Source: Chloroflexi bacterium RBG_16_60_22
GTDB taxonomy: Bacteria; Chloroflexota; Dehalococcoidia; Dehalococcoidales; RBG-16-60-22
NCBI GenBank assembly: GCA_001796935.1
Contig: MGNX01000019.1
Location: 1 to 12,218 of the forward strand
Length of the DNA stretch: 12,218 nucleotides
Direction: 5' to 3'
Below, piece by piece: positions 1 through 6,116 of this stretch; within the stretch, counting starts at the first letter, position 1, and every line of letters begins with the position of its first letter. The notes below the pieces were generated by a model. It saw only the letters and a program-made list of their open reading frames with translations. It was not told where the DNA came from and did not search any database. Made by a program: the position numbers and the translations under genes.

Positions 1-222
1 ATTGTCAACCCGTGGTACTTCCGCCAGAAGGACACGGATACCTGGATTAAAATCGGCGAGTCAACCGACCGGCAGCAGAACTTCCCGGTCAGGTGGGATA
101 CCACCCGCCTGGAGAACGGGCAGTACGAGGTACTGGGGCTGATGCACGTCTTCGTCCGGGAAGACGGCGGGGAGGTAGCCATCGCCCGGCAGAACGTGGT
201 GGAGGTTACGGTCAAGAATTAA
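1..222 (+). CDS. C-terminal fragment of an Ig-like/beta-sandwich protein (5' partial)
   Basis: Frame 1 is open from the first base to a TAA at 220-222, giving 73 residues with no start in the window. The peptide has the alternating pattern of an Ig-like or Big-type bacterial domain: WIKIGES, then FPVRWDTTRLENGQYEV, then a final strand reading VVEVTVKN just before the stop. 'W-D-T-T-x-L-x-N-G-Q-Y' resembles the penultimate hairpin common in such domains of secreted or surface proteins. The domain call rests on pattern only, and the full protein's function cannot be told from this fragment. Codon use is GC-rich like the rest of the window. The gene ends 100 bp before the nitrogen operon and is probably unrelated to it. 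Confidence 0.7.
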   Translation: MVNPWYFRQKDTDTWIKIGESTDRQQNFPVRWDTTRLENGQYEVLGLMHVFVREDGGEVAIARQNVVEVTVKN

Positions 223-322
223 CACGGCTAAAGTCCGGCAGAATTTTAGCCACGCCGCGCCGCCAGCGGTTACGGCGTGATGAATGATAAAGAAAACGGG
301 TAATAAATCAGGTGGTGTCAGC

Positions 323-1669
323 ATGGTGGAGACCGGTAAAGTGAAATATCTGATAATCGGGAACTCGGCCGGGGGTATCGGGGCCGCCGAGGCTATCCGC
401 GAGGTGGACCGTTCCGGCACCATCACCATCGTGTCCGACGAGCCGTACCCGGCTTACTCGCGGCCGCTCATCTCCGAGTACCTGGCCCACCCCTGCCCCG
501 TGGAGAAGATGCTCTATCGCCAGCCCGATTTCTACGAGAAGAATAAAATAAAGACCATCCTCGGCGAGGGGGTTATCAAGGTCAACCCGGCCGGGCACAC
601 CGTGGCGCTGGCCAGCGGGGAGACGCTGGCCTGGGAGAAACTGCTGCTGGCTACCGGCGGCACGCCCATCTTCCCGCCCACGCCGGGCTCCGACCTCAGG
701 GGCGTCTTCACCTTCAACAAGCTCGACGACGCCAGGGCCATCGACCGGTTTCTCAGCCAGCACCGGAAAAAGGTACGGGCGGTGGTCATCGGCGGCGGAC
801 TCATCGGCACCAGCGTCACCGAGGCCCTGGTGCGGCGCGGGGTGGAGGTTACCATTATAGAGATGAAGGACCGCATCCTCAACACCATCCTCGATGAAGA
901 GACATCGGACCTGGAGGCGGAGGCCCTGCAGCGGAGCGGCATCCACATCATCACCGGGCACACCGCCGAGAAAATCAACAGTCACCTCCCCGGCGAGGTC
1001 AGCGGCGTCACCCTGGACGACGGGCGCTCCCTGCCCTGCGACCTGGTTATCATCGCCATCGGGGTGCGGCCGCGACTGGAGCTCGTCGCCGGGAGCGGCA
1101 TCAAGGTCAACCGCGGCATCGTCGTCGACCGCCGCATGGCCGCCTCCCTGCCGGATATCTACGCCTGCGGCGACGTCGCCGAGGCGCACGACTTCGTCAT
1201 CGGGGCCAGCCGGCTCACGCCCATCTGGCCCAACGCCTATTCGGGCGGTCGGGTGGCCGGCCTGAACATGGCCGGCGCCAGGGCCAGGTACCCCGGCGGG
1301 ACGGCCATGAACGCCATGAAATACTTCGGGGTGAACATCGTCTCCGCCGGCTTGACGGTGCCCCCCGATGATACCTACGAGACCATTATCAATAATACCG
1401 ACGGCATTTATAAGAAAGTCCTCGTCAAGGGTGGCAAGGTGGCCGGGCTGGTCTTCGCCGGCGATATCGAGAAGTCCGGCATCGTCTACAACCTGATGAA
1501 GGACGGCGTGGACGTCAGCGACTTCAAAGAGAGGCTCGTTGCCGATGATTTCGGGCTGGCCTCCCTCCCTGAAAAAATATGGCGGGAGAAGCTGGCCGGC
1601 TCGCCCCCGGAGGACGTGGAGGGAATAACCGGGGTCGAAGAGCCGGAAGAGGCGATTATCGGCGACTAG
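323..1669 (+). CDS. FAD/NAD(H)-dependent oxidoreductase (NirB/Nox-like flavoprotein) leading the glutamate synthase operon
   Basis: This 448-residue protein belongs to the pyridine nucleotide-disulfide oxidoreductase fold. Residues 8-22 (YLIIGNSAGGIGAAE) form the FAD-binding Rossmann motif, with GNSAGG replacing the usual GxGxxG. Residues 155-180 form the NAD(P) motif, with GGGLIG at 157-162 and Glu180 ending the second strand, which favours NAD(H) over NADP(H). Residues 279-285 (IYACGDV) are the second FAD contact. The N-terminal two thirds resemble the flavin domain of NirB and class III NADH oxidases. There is no N-terminal Fe-S domain as in GltD. I chose ATG 323, which has AGGTGG at 310-315, over an upstream in-frame ATG at 284 lacking a clear ribosome site. 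The gene lies 25 bp before the glutaminase subunit, so I infer that it passes NADH electrons to the ferredoxin-bearing synthase subunit. The electron acceptor is not shown by sequence. Confidence 0.85.
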   Translation: MVETGKVKYLIIGNSAGGIGAAEAIREVDRSGTITIVSDEPYPAYSRPLISEYLAHPCPVEKMLYRQPDFYEKNKIKTILGEGVIKVNPAGHTVALASGETLAWEKLLLATGGTPIFPPTPGSDLRGVFTFNKLDDARAIDRFLSQHRKKVRAVVIGGGLIGTSVTEALVRRGVEVTIIEMKDRILNTILDEETSDLEAEALQRSGIHIITGHTAEKINSHLPGEVSGVTLDDGRSLPCDLVIIAIGVRPRLELVAGSGIKVNRGIVVDRRMAASLPDIYACGDVAEAHDFVIGASRLTPIWPNAYSGGRVAGLNMAGARARYPGGTAMNAMKYFGVNIVSAGLTVPPDDTYETIINNTDGIYKKVLVKGGKVAGLVFAGDIEKSGIVYNLMKDGVDVSDFKERLVADDFGLASLPEKIWREKLAGSPPEDVEGITGVEEPEEAIIGD

Positions 1670-1694
1670 GACATCTACCCGAAAGGACAGACTC

Positions 1695-2840
1695 ATGAAG
1701 GACTTGAGGAATTTCAACAACACCTATAATGATGATAAGGTAATCGACGCCTGCTCCATCTTCGGGGCCATGGACACCTCGGGGGGTAGGTTTTCCGGGG
1801 AGAGCGTCATCAGGGCCATCGCCAACATGCATGACCGCGGCAACGGCCTGGGGGGCGGCTTCGCCGTCTACGGCCTCTACCCTAAATACGCCGACCTCTA
1901 TGCCTTCCACATCATGTTCCTCACGGAGAAGAGCCGGCAGGAGACGGAGGCCTATCTCCAGAAGCATTTCAACCTCGTCGACCGCGAGGAAGTGCCTACC
2001 CGCCCGACCCCGGCGATAAAGAGCCCGCCGCTGGTCTGGCGCTACTTCTGCGAGGTGGGCCAGCACCAGCTCGGGGAGAAGTCCGAGGCCGATTACGTCG
2101 TGGCCAGGGTCATGGAGATAAACACCAGCCCCAACGACAGCTTCGTGTTCTCCAGCGGCAAGAACATGGCGGTCTTCAAGGGAGTGGGCTACCCCGAGGA
2201 GATAGCCGAGTTCTTTTGCCTGGAGCAGTACCGGGGCTATATCTGGACGGCCCACGGCCGCTTCCCCACCAACACGGTCGCCTGGTGGGGCGGGGCGCAC
2301 CCGTTCTCCATCCTCGACTGGACGGTGGTGCACAACGGCGAGATTTCATCTTACGGGATAAACCGCCGCTTCCTGGAGCAGTATGGCTACACCTGCACCA
2401 TGCAGACGGATACCGAGGTCATCGCCTACGCCGTCGACCTGCTGATACGGAAGCACAACCTGCCGCTGGAGATAGCCGCGCGGGTGATGGCGGCCCCCTT
2501 CTGGGAGGACATCCAGCGGATGGGGGGGGAAGAGCAAAAGCTGGCCCTGGCCCTGCGCCAGGTCTACGGCAGCCTGCTCCTCAACGGGCCTTTCGCGGTT
2601 ATCATCGCCCACCACGGGGAAATGATAGGCCTCACCGACCGCATCCGGCTGCGGCCGCTGACGGTCGGGGAAAAGGGCGATATGGTCTATCTTTCATCCG
2701 AGGAGGCATCCATCCGCCTGGTCTGCCCGGACCTGGACAGGGCCTGGATTCCCATGGGCGGCGAGCCGGTTATCGGCCGGCTCAAGGCCGGGGCGCCGGT
2801 GGCCGCCAGGCAGAAGGCGGCGGCGGGGAAGGCGGCCTGA
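1695..2840 (+). CDS. glxB: Glutamate synthase, class II glutamine amidotransferase subunit (GlxB type, split GltB N-domain)
   Basis: This 381-residue Ntn-hydrolase should release ammonia from glutamine for the synthase subunit encoded next. Cys20 in DACSIFGAM is the likely nucleophile. It would be exposed by removing a 19-residue propeptide, so maturation seems needed. Other glutaminase motifs are HGRFPTNT at 187-194, HNGEI at 213-217 and TDTEVIAY at 238-245. Compared with PurF-like enzymes there is a long insert at about 70-150, as in archaeal-type stand-alone GltS glutaminases. The last 20 residues are Ala/Lys-rich and probably disordered. ATG 1695 follows AAAGGA at 1682-1687 with 7 bp spacing. 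A related family serves N-methylglutamate synthase (MgsA). The GS-GOGAT neighbours here argue for ordinary glutamate synthase. The symbol is by analogy with rhizobial glxB. Confidence 0.88.
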   Translation: MKDLRNFNNTYNDDKVIDACSIFGAMDTSGGRFSGESVIRAIANMHDRGNGLGGGFAVYGLYPKYADLYAFHIMFLTEKSRQETEAYLQKHFNLVDREEVPTRPTPAIKSPPLVWRYFCEVGQHQLGEKSEADYVVARVMEINTSPNDSFVFSSGKNMAVFKGVGYPEEIAEFFCLEQYRGYIWTAHGRFPTNTVAWWGGAHPFSILDWTVVHNGEISSYGINRRFLEQYGYTCTMQTDTEVIAYAVDLLIRKHNLPLEIAARVMAAPFWEDIQRMGGEEQKLALALRQVYGSLLLNGPFAVIIAHHGEMIGLTDRIRLRPLTVGEKGDMVYLSSEEASIRLVCPDLDRAWIPMGGEPVIGRLKAGAPVAARQKAAAGKAA

Positions 2841-2903
2841 TAATAAAGAAAGACATTCCCGGCCTGAAGGACGGCGGGGATTACCGATAGGAAGATAAAG
2901 ACC

Positions 2904-4409
2904 GTGAAGACCTACATAGCGCCGAAATTCTTAATAAACCGTAACGAGGACCGCTGCATCCAGTGCCAGGTCTGCGTCAACCAGTGCAGCTTCGGGGCGA
3001 ACTACTACGACGCCGAGGAAAACAGGGTGAAAAGCCGCGAAGAGAACTGCGTGGGCTGCCACCGCTGCGAGGTTTTCTGTCCCACCAACGCCCTGAAGGT
3101 AACCTATAACCCGCTGGACTACCGCGGCAACTATAACTGGCGCCCGGACATCATCGAGGACATCTACAAGCAGGCGGAGACCGGCGGGGTGCTCCTCAGT
3201 GGCATGGGCAACGACAAGGGGCACCGCATCTACTGGGACCACCTGGTGCTCAACGCCAGCCAGGTCACCAACCCGTCCATCGACCCGCTGCGGGAGCCGA
3301 TGGAGCTGACGACCTTCCTGGGGCGCAAGCCGGACCACCTGGAAATCGACCCCGAGACCCGCGCTTTAAAGACGGAGATTGCCCCGCTGGTCAAGCTGGA
3401 GGTGCCGGTGATGTTCTCCGCCATGTCCTACGGGGCGGTGAGCCGCAACGTGCATGAATCGCTGGCCCGCGCCGCCACGGAGATGGGCACGCTGTGGAAC
3501 ACCGGCGAGGGCGGCCTCCACCCCACCCTGTATAAATACGGTAACAACACCGTCGTCCAGGTGGCCTCGGGGCGGTTCGGCGTCCACGCCGAATACCTCG
3601 ACGTCGCCAGGGTGGTGGAGATAAAAATCGGCCAGGGGGCCAAGCCGGGCATCGGCGGTCACCTGCCGGGAGAGAAGGTCAGCGCGGACGTCTCTCTGAC
3701 GCGGATGATTCCGGAGGGGACGGACGCCATATCGCCGGCGCCGCAGCACGATATCTACTCCATCGAGGACCTGGCGCAGCTCATCTACGCCCTCAAGGAG
3801 GCCACCAACTACACCAAGCCGATATCGGTGAAGATTGCCGCCGTCCATAACGCCGCGGCCATCGCCAGCGGCATCGTCCGGGGCGGCGCGGATATCGTGG
3901 TACTGGACGGGCTCCGCGGGGCGACCGGGGCCGCGCCCAAGGTCATCCGCGATAACGTCGGCATCCCCATCGAGCTGGCCCTGGCCTCGGTGGACAGTCG
4001 ACTCCGCCAGGAAGGCATCCGCAACCAGGCGTCAATCGTCGTCTCCGGCGGCATCAGGAACTCCGCCGATATCGCCAAGGCCATCGCCCTCGGGGCGGAC
4101 GCCGTCTATATCGGCACGGCGGCCCTGATTGCGCTGGGCTGCCACGTCTGCCAGCAGTGCCATACCGGCAAGTGCGCCTGGGGCATCTGCACCACGGACC
4201 TCCGCCTGGCCAAGCGGGTCAACCCGGATATCGGCGCGCGGCGGCTGGCCAACCTCCTCCGCGGCTGGAGCCTCGAGCTCAAGGATATCCTGGGCGGGCT
4301 CGGCGTCAACGCGCTGGAGAGCCTGCGGGGCAACCGCCTGCACCTGCGCGGCATCGGCCTGAGCGATACCGAACTGGAAATTCTCGGCGTGAGAATGGCA
4401 GGGAGCTGA
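2904..4409 (+). CDS. glxD: Glutamate synthase, FMN/3Fe-4S synthase subunit with N-terminal 2x[4Fe-4S] ferredoxin domain
   Basis: This 501-residue central subunit should reductively aminate 2-oxoglutarate to glutamate. Residues 18-28 (CIQCQVCVNQC) and 49-59 (CVGCHRCEVFC) are two CxxCxxCxxxC motifs of a bacterial-type ferredoxin domain, absent from the classical E. coli or plant enzyme. The GltS FMN barrel follows from about residue 110, with NTGEGG at 199-204, KIGQGAKPGIGG at 241-252 and a flavin phosphate-binding SGGI at 381-384. Cys413, 416, 419, 424 and 429 form the cysteine cluster where GltS holds its 3Fe-4S centre; this is more cysteines than the canonical three. The start is GTG 2904 behind AGGAAG at 2889-2894. 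The gene begins 63 bp after the glutaminase and ends 2 bp before the GXGXG gene. The fused ferredoxin suits electron transfer from ferredoxin or the upstream flavoprotein. Confidence 0.92.
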   Translation: MKTYIAPKFLINRNEDRCIQCQVCVNQCSFGANYYDAEENRVKSREENCVGCHRCEVFCPTNALKVTYNPLDYRGNYNWRPDIIEDIYKQAETGGVLLSGMGNDKGHRIYWDHLVLNASQVTNPSIDPLREPMELTTFLGRKPDHLEIDPETRALKTEIAPLVKLEVPVMFSAMSYGAVSRNVHESLARAATEMGTLWNTGEGGLHPTLYKYGNNTVVQVASGRFGVHAEYLDVARVVEIKIGQGAKPGIGGHLPGEKVSADVSLTRMIPEGTDAISPAPQHDIYSIEDLAQLIYALKEATNYTKPISVKIAAVHNAAAIASGIVRGGADIVVLDGLRGATGAAPKVIRDNVGIPIELALASVDSRLRQEGIRNQASIVVSGGIRNSADIAKAIALGADAVYIGTAALIALGCHVCQQCHTGKCAWGICTTDLRLAKRVNPDIGARRLANLLRGWSLELKDILGGLGVNALESLRGNRLHLRGIGLSDTELEILGVRMAGS

Positions 4410-4411
4410 AA

Positions 4412-5173
4412 ATGACAACTGAAGTTAAGGAATCCACCATTACCGTAGATGCCAGCGGCGTTTACTACCGCGACCTCAACCAGCGCCTCCGGGACATCGT
4501 CACCAACGGCACCCGGAAAATAGAGCTGCGCAACGTCCACGGGCAGCGGTACATCGGGACCGACCTGAACAAGCCGGTGGCCATCGAGATTTTCGGCACC
4601 CCCGGCAACGACCTCGGGGCTTTCATGGACAAGCCGGTAATTACCGTCCGTGGTAACGCCCAGGACGGCCTGGGCAACACCATGAACGACGGTGAAATAA
4701 TCGTCCACGGCCACGCCGGGGATACCGTCGGGCTTTCCGCCCGGGGCGGCAAAATCTTCATCCGTGACGACGTCGGCTACCGGGCGGGCATCCACATGAA
4801 GGAATACCGGAGCAAGAAGCCGGTCATCGTTATCGGGGGCACCGCCCAGGACTTCTTCGGCGAGTACATGGCCGGCGGGACGATTGTCCTGCTGGGCAGG
4901 AACATCGCCGAGGGGCAGCGCCACCGGGCCAGGTTCATCGGCACCGGTATGCATGGCGGCGTCATCTACCTGCATGGTGACGTCGAGGACTACCAGCTCG
5001 GCAAGGAGGTCGGCGTGGCCGAGCTTGATGAGGCCGACCGCGAGGTACTGCGGCAGTACGTCAGCGAGTTCGCCGGGCACTTTGGCCTTGACGCCGGGGA
5101 GATGCTGAAGCAAAAGTTCGTCAAGCTGTACCCGCGCTTTCTCCGCCCGTACGGGAGGCTTTACGCCTACTAG
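4412..5173 (+). CDS. glxC: Glutamate synthase GXGXG (C-terminal beta-helix) subunit
   Basis: This 253-residue protein corresponds to the C-terminal GXGXG domain of GltB, encoded separately as in archaea and in the glx/mgs gene sets. Its repeating turns of a right-handed beta-helix are visible as GTPGNDLGAFM at 62-72, GNAQDGLGNTMNDG at 81-94, GHAGDTVGLSARGG at 100-113, GGTAQDFFGEYMAGG at 142-156 and GTGMHGG at 177-183. This domain is structural and holds the glutaminase and synthase domains together. A longer open frame begins upstream, but ATG 4412 is the real start: GGGAG at 4401-4405 sits 6 bp before it, and the domain begins directly after. Only 2 bp separate it from the preceding stop, so translational coupling and a fixed subunit ratio are likely. 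Confidence 0.9.
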   Translation: MTTEVKESTITVDASGVYYRDLNQRLRDIVTNGTRKIELRNVHGQRYIGTDLNKPVAIEIFGTPGNDLGAFMDKPVITVRGNAQDGLGNTMNDGEIIVHGHAGDTVGLSARGGKIFIRDDVGYRAGIHMKEYRSKKPVIVIGGTAQDFFGEYMAGGTIVLLGRNIAEGQRHRARFIGTGMHGGVIYLHGDVEDYQLGKEVGVAELDEADREVLRQYVSEFAGHFGLDAGEMLKQKFVKLYPRFLRPYGRLYAY

Positions 5174-5189
5174 CGGCAAAGGAGTGGCC

Positions 5190-5867
5190 ATGACACGCCT
5201 GATGATAATCACCAGAGAGGACGCAACGAGGTCGGAGCTCCGCCAGGGCCTGGCCCGCTACGACGTGGCCTGCTCCTTTTCCTCTTACCGCAACGGCGTG
5301 AGGGAGGCCATTGCCGGCCAGCGCCCCGATGTCCTCCTCTTCGAGGTGGGGGACACGGCGCCCGACTCCGATATTCGGGAGCTCATCCGTAAGGCCCGGA
5401 CGGGGAAAAACCTGCCGGTAATGGCGCTCGTCCCCGAAGCGATGCTGGAGGGGATTAAGGATAGCCTGGAGTTTGACGACTTCCTCGTCAGCCCTTATGA
5501 TTCCCGCGAGCTCATGCTGAGGATAAACCGCCTCCTGCGCCGTGACGCGGCAGAGGATGACCGCCACAGCCGAATAGTCTGCGACGGCCTGACGATAGAC
5601 CTGGAGACCTGCGAGGTTACCGTGGAGGGCAATATCGTCGAGCTGACCTACAAGGAGTACGAGCTGCTCAAGCTGCTGGCCGACCACCGGGGGCGCGTCT
5701 TCACCCGCGAGGCGCTGCTCGATAAAATCTGGGGCTACGACTACTATGGCGGCGACCGCACGGTGGACGTGCACGTGCGCCGACTCCGCGGCAAAATCGA
5801 GGACGCCACCCATACCTACATCGAGACGGTACGGAACATCGGCTACCGCTTCATCAGGGAAGCCTGA
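5190..5867 (+). CDS. glnR: GlnR-like OmpR-family nitrogen regulator with degenerate receiver domain
   Basis: This 225-residue protein has a receiver fold (1-115) and a winged-helix output domain (125-223). The output domain is close to what I recall of actinobacterial GlnR: ELTYKEYELLK at 151-161, GRVFTREALL at 168-177, WGYDYYGG at 181-188, RTVDVHVRRLR at 190-200 and TVRNIGYRF at 213-221. The receiver lacks the phosphorylation site. The acceptor Asp is Glu52 (DVLLFEV), the conserved Thr/Ser is Val81, the conserved Lys is Ser101 (VSPY), and the acidic pocket reads TRED. Streptomyces GlnR is also an orphan regulator with an atypical pocket, so signalling is probably not by a histidine kinase; none is encoded here. 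ATG 5190 follows AGGAG at 5180-5184; the in-frame GTG 5184 overlaps that site. It lies 16 bp after the GXGXG gene, so it is co-transcribed with GOGAT and probably acts on the next promoter. Confidence 0.85.
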   Translation: MTRLMIITREDATRSELRQGLARYDVACSFSSYRNGVREAIAGQRPDVLLFEVGDTAPDSDIRELIRKARTGKNLPVMALVPEAMLEGIKDSLEFDDFLVSPYDSRELMLRINRLLRRDAAEDDRHSRIVCDGLTIDLETCEVTVEGNIVELTYKEYELLKLLADHRGRVFTREALLDKIWGYDYYGGDRTVDVHVRRLRGKIEDATHTYIETVRNIGYRFIREA

Positions 5868-5922
5868 CCGGGGGCTTCTCCAACGCCGTAAACCCCGAAG
5901 TCTCTTCCTTATGTTAACCTGT

Positions 5923-5938
5923 GTAACACGGTTGTAAC
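5923..5938 (+). promoter_or_regulatory. Candidate GlnR box 1 (amt upstream, distal)
   Basis: Two GTAAC half-sites start at 5923 and 5934, separated by six bases (GTAAC-n6-GTAAC). The 11-bp phase is typical of tandem OmpR-family sites, and the half-site matches the GTnAC part of the Streptomyces GlnR consensus (GTnAC-n6-GAAAC). It overlaps the possible -35 at 5932. The same 17-bp pattern recurs 108 bp downstream with 14 identical positions. Confidence 0.6.
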
Positions 5939-5959
5939 AATGGCCGGGTAAAGTATAAA
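5932..5959 (+). promoter_or_regulatory. amt: Candidate distal amt promoter P1
   Basis: TTGTAA at 5932-5937 (4 of 6 to the sigma-70 -35 consensus) and TATAAA at 5954-5959 are 16 bp apart. Transcription would start near 5966 and give a leader of about 150 nt. The -35 lies inside GlnR box 1, so a regulator bound there could either contact or block polymerase. Confidence 0.4.
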
Positions 5960-5976
5960 CGTGTGCTCTCCCCGCA

Positions 5977-5996
5977 GGTGAATGATGTCAATCACC
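5977..5996. promoter_or_regulatory. 20-bp dyad, candidate repressor operator in amt leader
   Basis: GGTGAATGA at 5977-5985 and TCAATCACC at 5988-5996 are inverted copies, matching at 8 of 9 positions around a 2-bp centre. The site would lie just downstream of the P1 start, a usual place for a roadblock repressor bound as a dimer. Which protein binds is unknown. The NrpR homologue encoded downstream is one candidate, although the site does not match the methanogen NrpR operator (GGAA-n6-TTCC). Confidence 0.4.
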
Positions 5997-6019
5997 CCCG
6001 GCGGCCGGATTCCACCGCA

Positions 6020-6057
6020 GAACCCCGGATGTAACACAGATTTAACCTGCCCGTAAT
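6020..6057 (+). promoter_or_regulatory. Candidate GlnR box 2 (amt-proximal, four half-sites)
   Basis: Half-sites start every 11 bp: GAACC at 6020, GTAAC at 6031, TTAAC at 6042 and GTAAT at 6053, each separated by six bases. The alternating GTnAC and GAAAC-like order and the phase match the four-half-site GlnR arrangement described in Streptomyces. The array ends 10 bp upstream of the TATAAA at 6068, so it covers the place of a -35, and no good -35 is seen there. This suggests an activator-dependent promoter. Confidence 0.6.
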
Positions 6058-6059
6058 AT

Positions 6060-6078
6060 GCCGGAAATATAAACCGGC
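6060..6078. promoter_or_regulatory. amt: Proximal amt promoter P2: -10 element inside a GCCGG/CCGGC dyad
   Basis: GCCGG at 6060-6064 and CCGGC at 6074-6078 form a perfect 5-bp inverted repeat around nine AT bases that contain TATAAA at 6068-6073. With GlnR box 2 immediately upstream this looks like a -10 masked by an operator. Transcription would begin near 6080, leaving a short leader with GGGAGG at 6103-6108 before the amt start. Confidence 0.42.
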
Positions 6079-6116
6079 TAAACTTAAAGTAAATACATAG
6101 CCGGGAGGTAAGCAAG

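Noticed and set aside
226..278. Two hairpins after the first gene: GGCTAAA/TTTAGCC (226-251) and ACGCCG/CGGCGT (252-278)
   Set aside because: Neither is followed by a T-run, so an intrinsic terminator is not supported. The rest of 223-322 shows no convincing promoter for the GOGAT operon either.
308..1723. 471-codon open frame on the minus strand, antisense to the flavoprotein gene; similar long antisense frames occur across the window
   Set aside because: These mirror the GC-rich third positions of real + strand genes, have low-complexity Gly/Asp/Val/Arg composition and no recognisable motifs.
1695..5173. N-methylglutamate synthase (MgsABC) as the function of the three split subunits
   Set aside because: The families are related, but no methylamine genes are present, and the surroundings are glnA, amt, glnK and nitrogen regulators. 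The fused ferredoxin domain also suits glutamate synthase.
5869..5910. CGGGG/CCCCG hairpin after the GlnR-like gene followed by a pyrimidine-rich stretch
   Set aside because: The 5-bp stem has a loop of about 19 nt and no uninterrupted T-tract; too weak to call a terminator.
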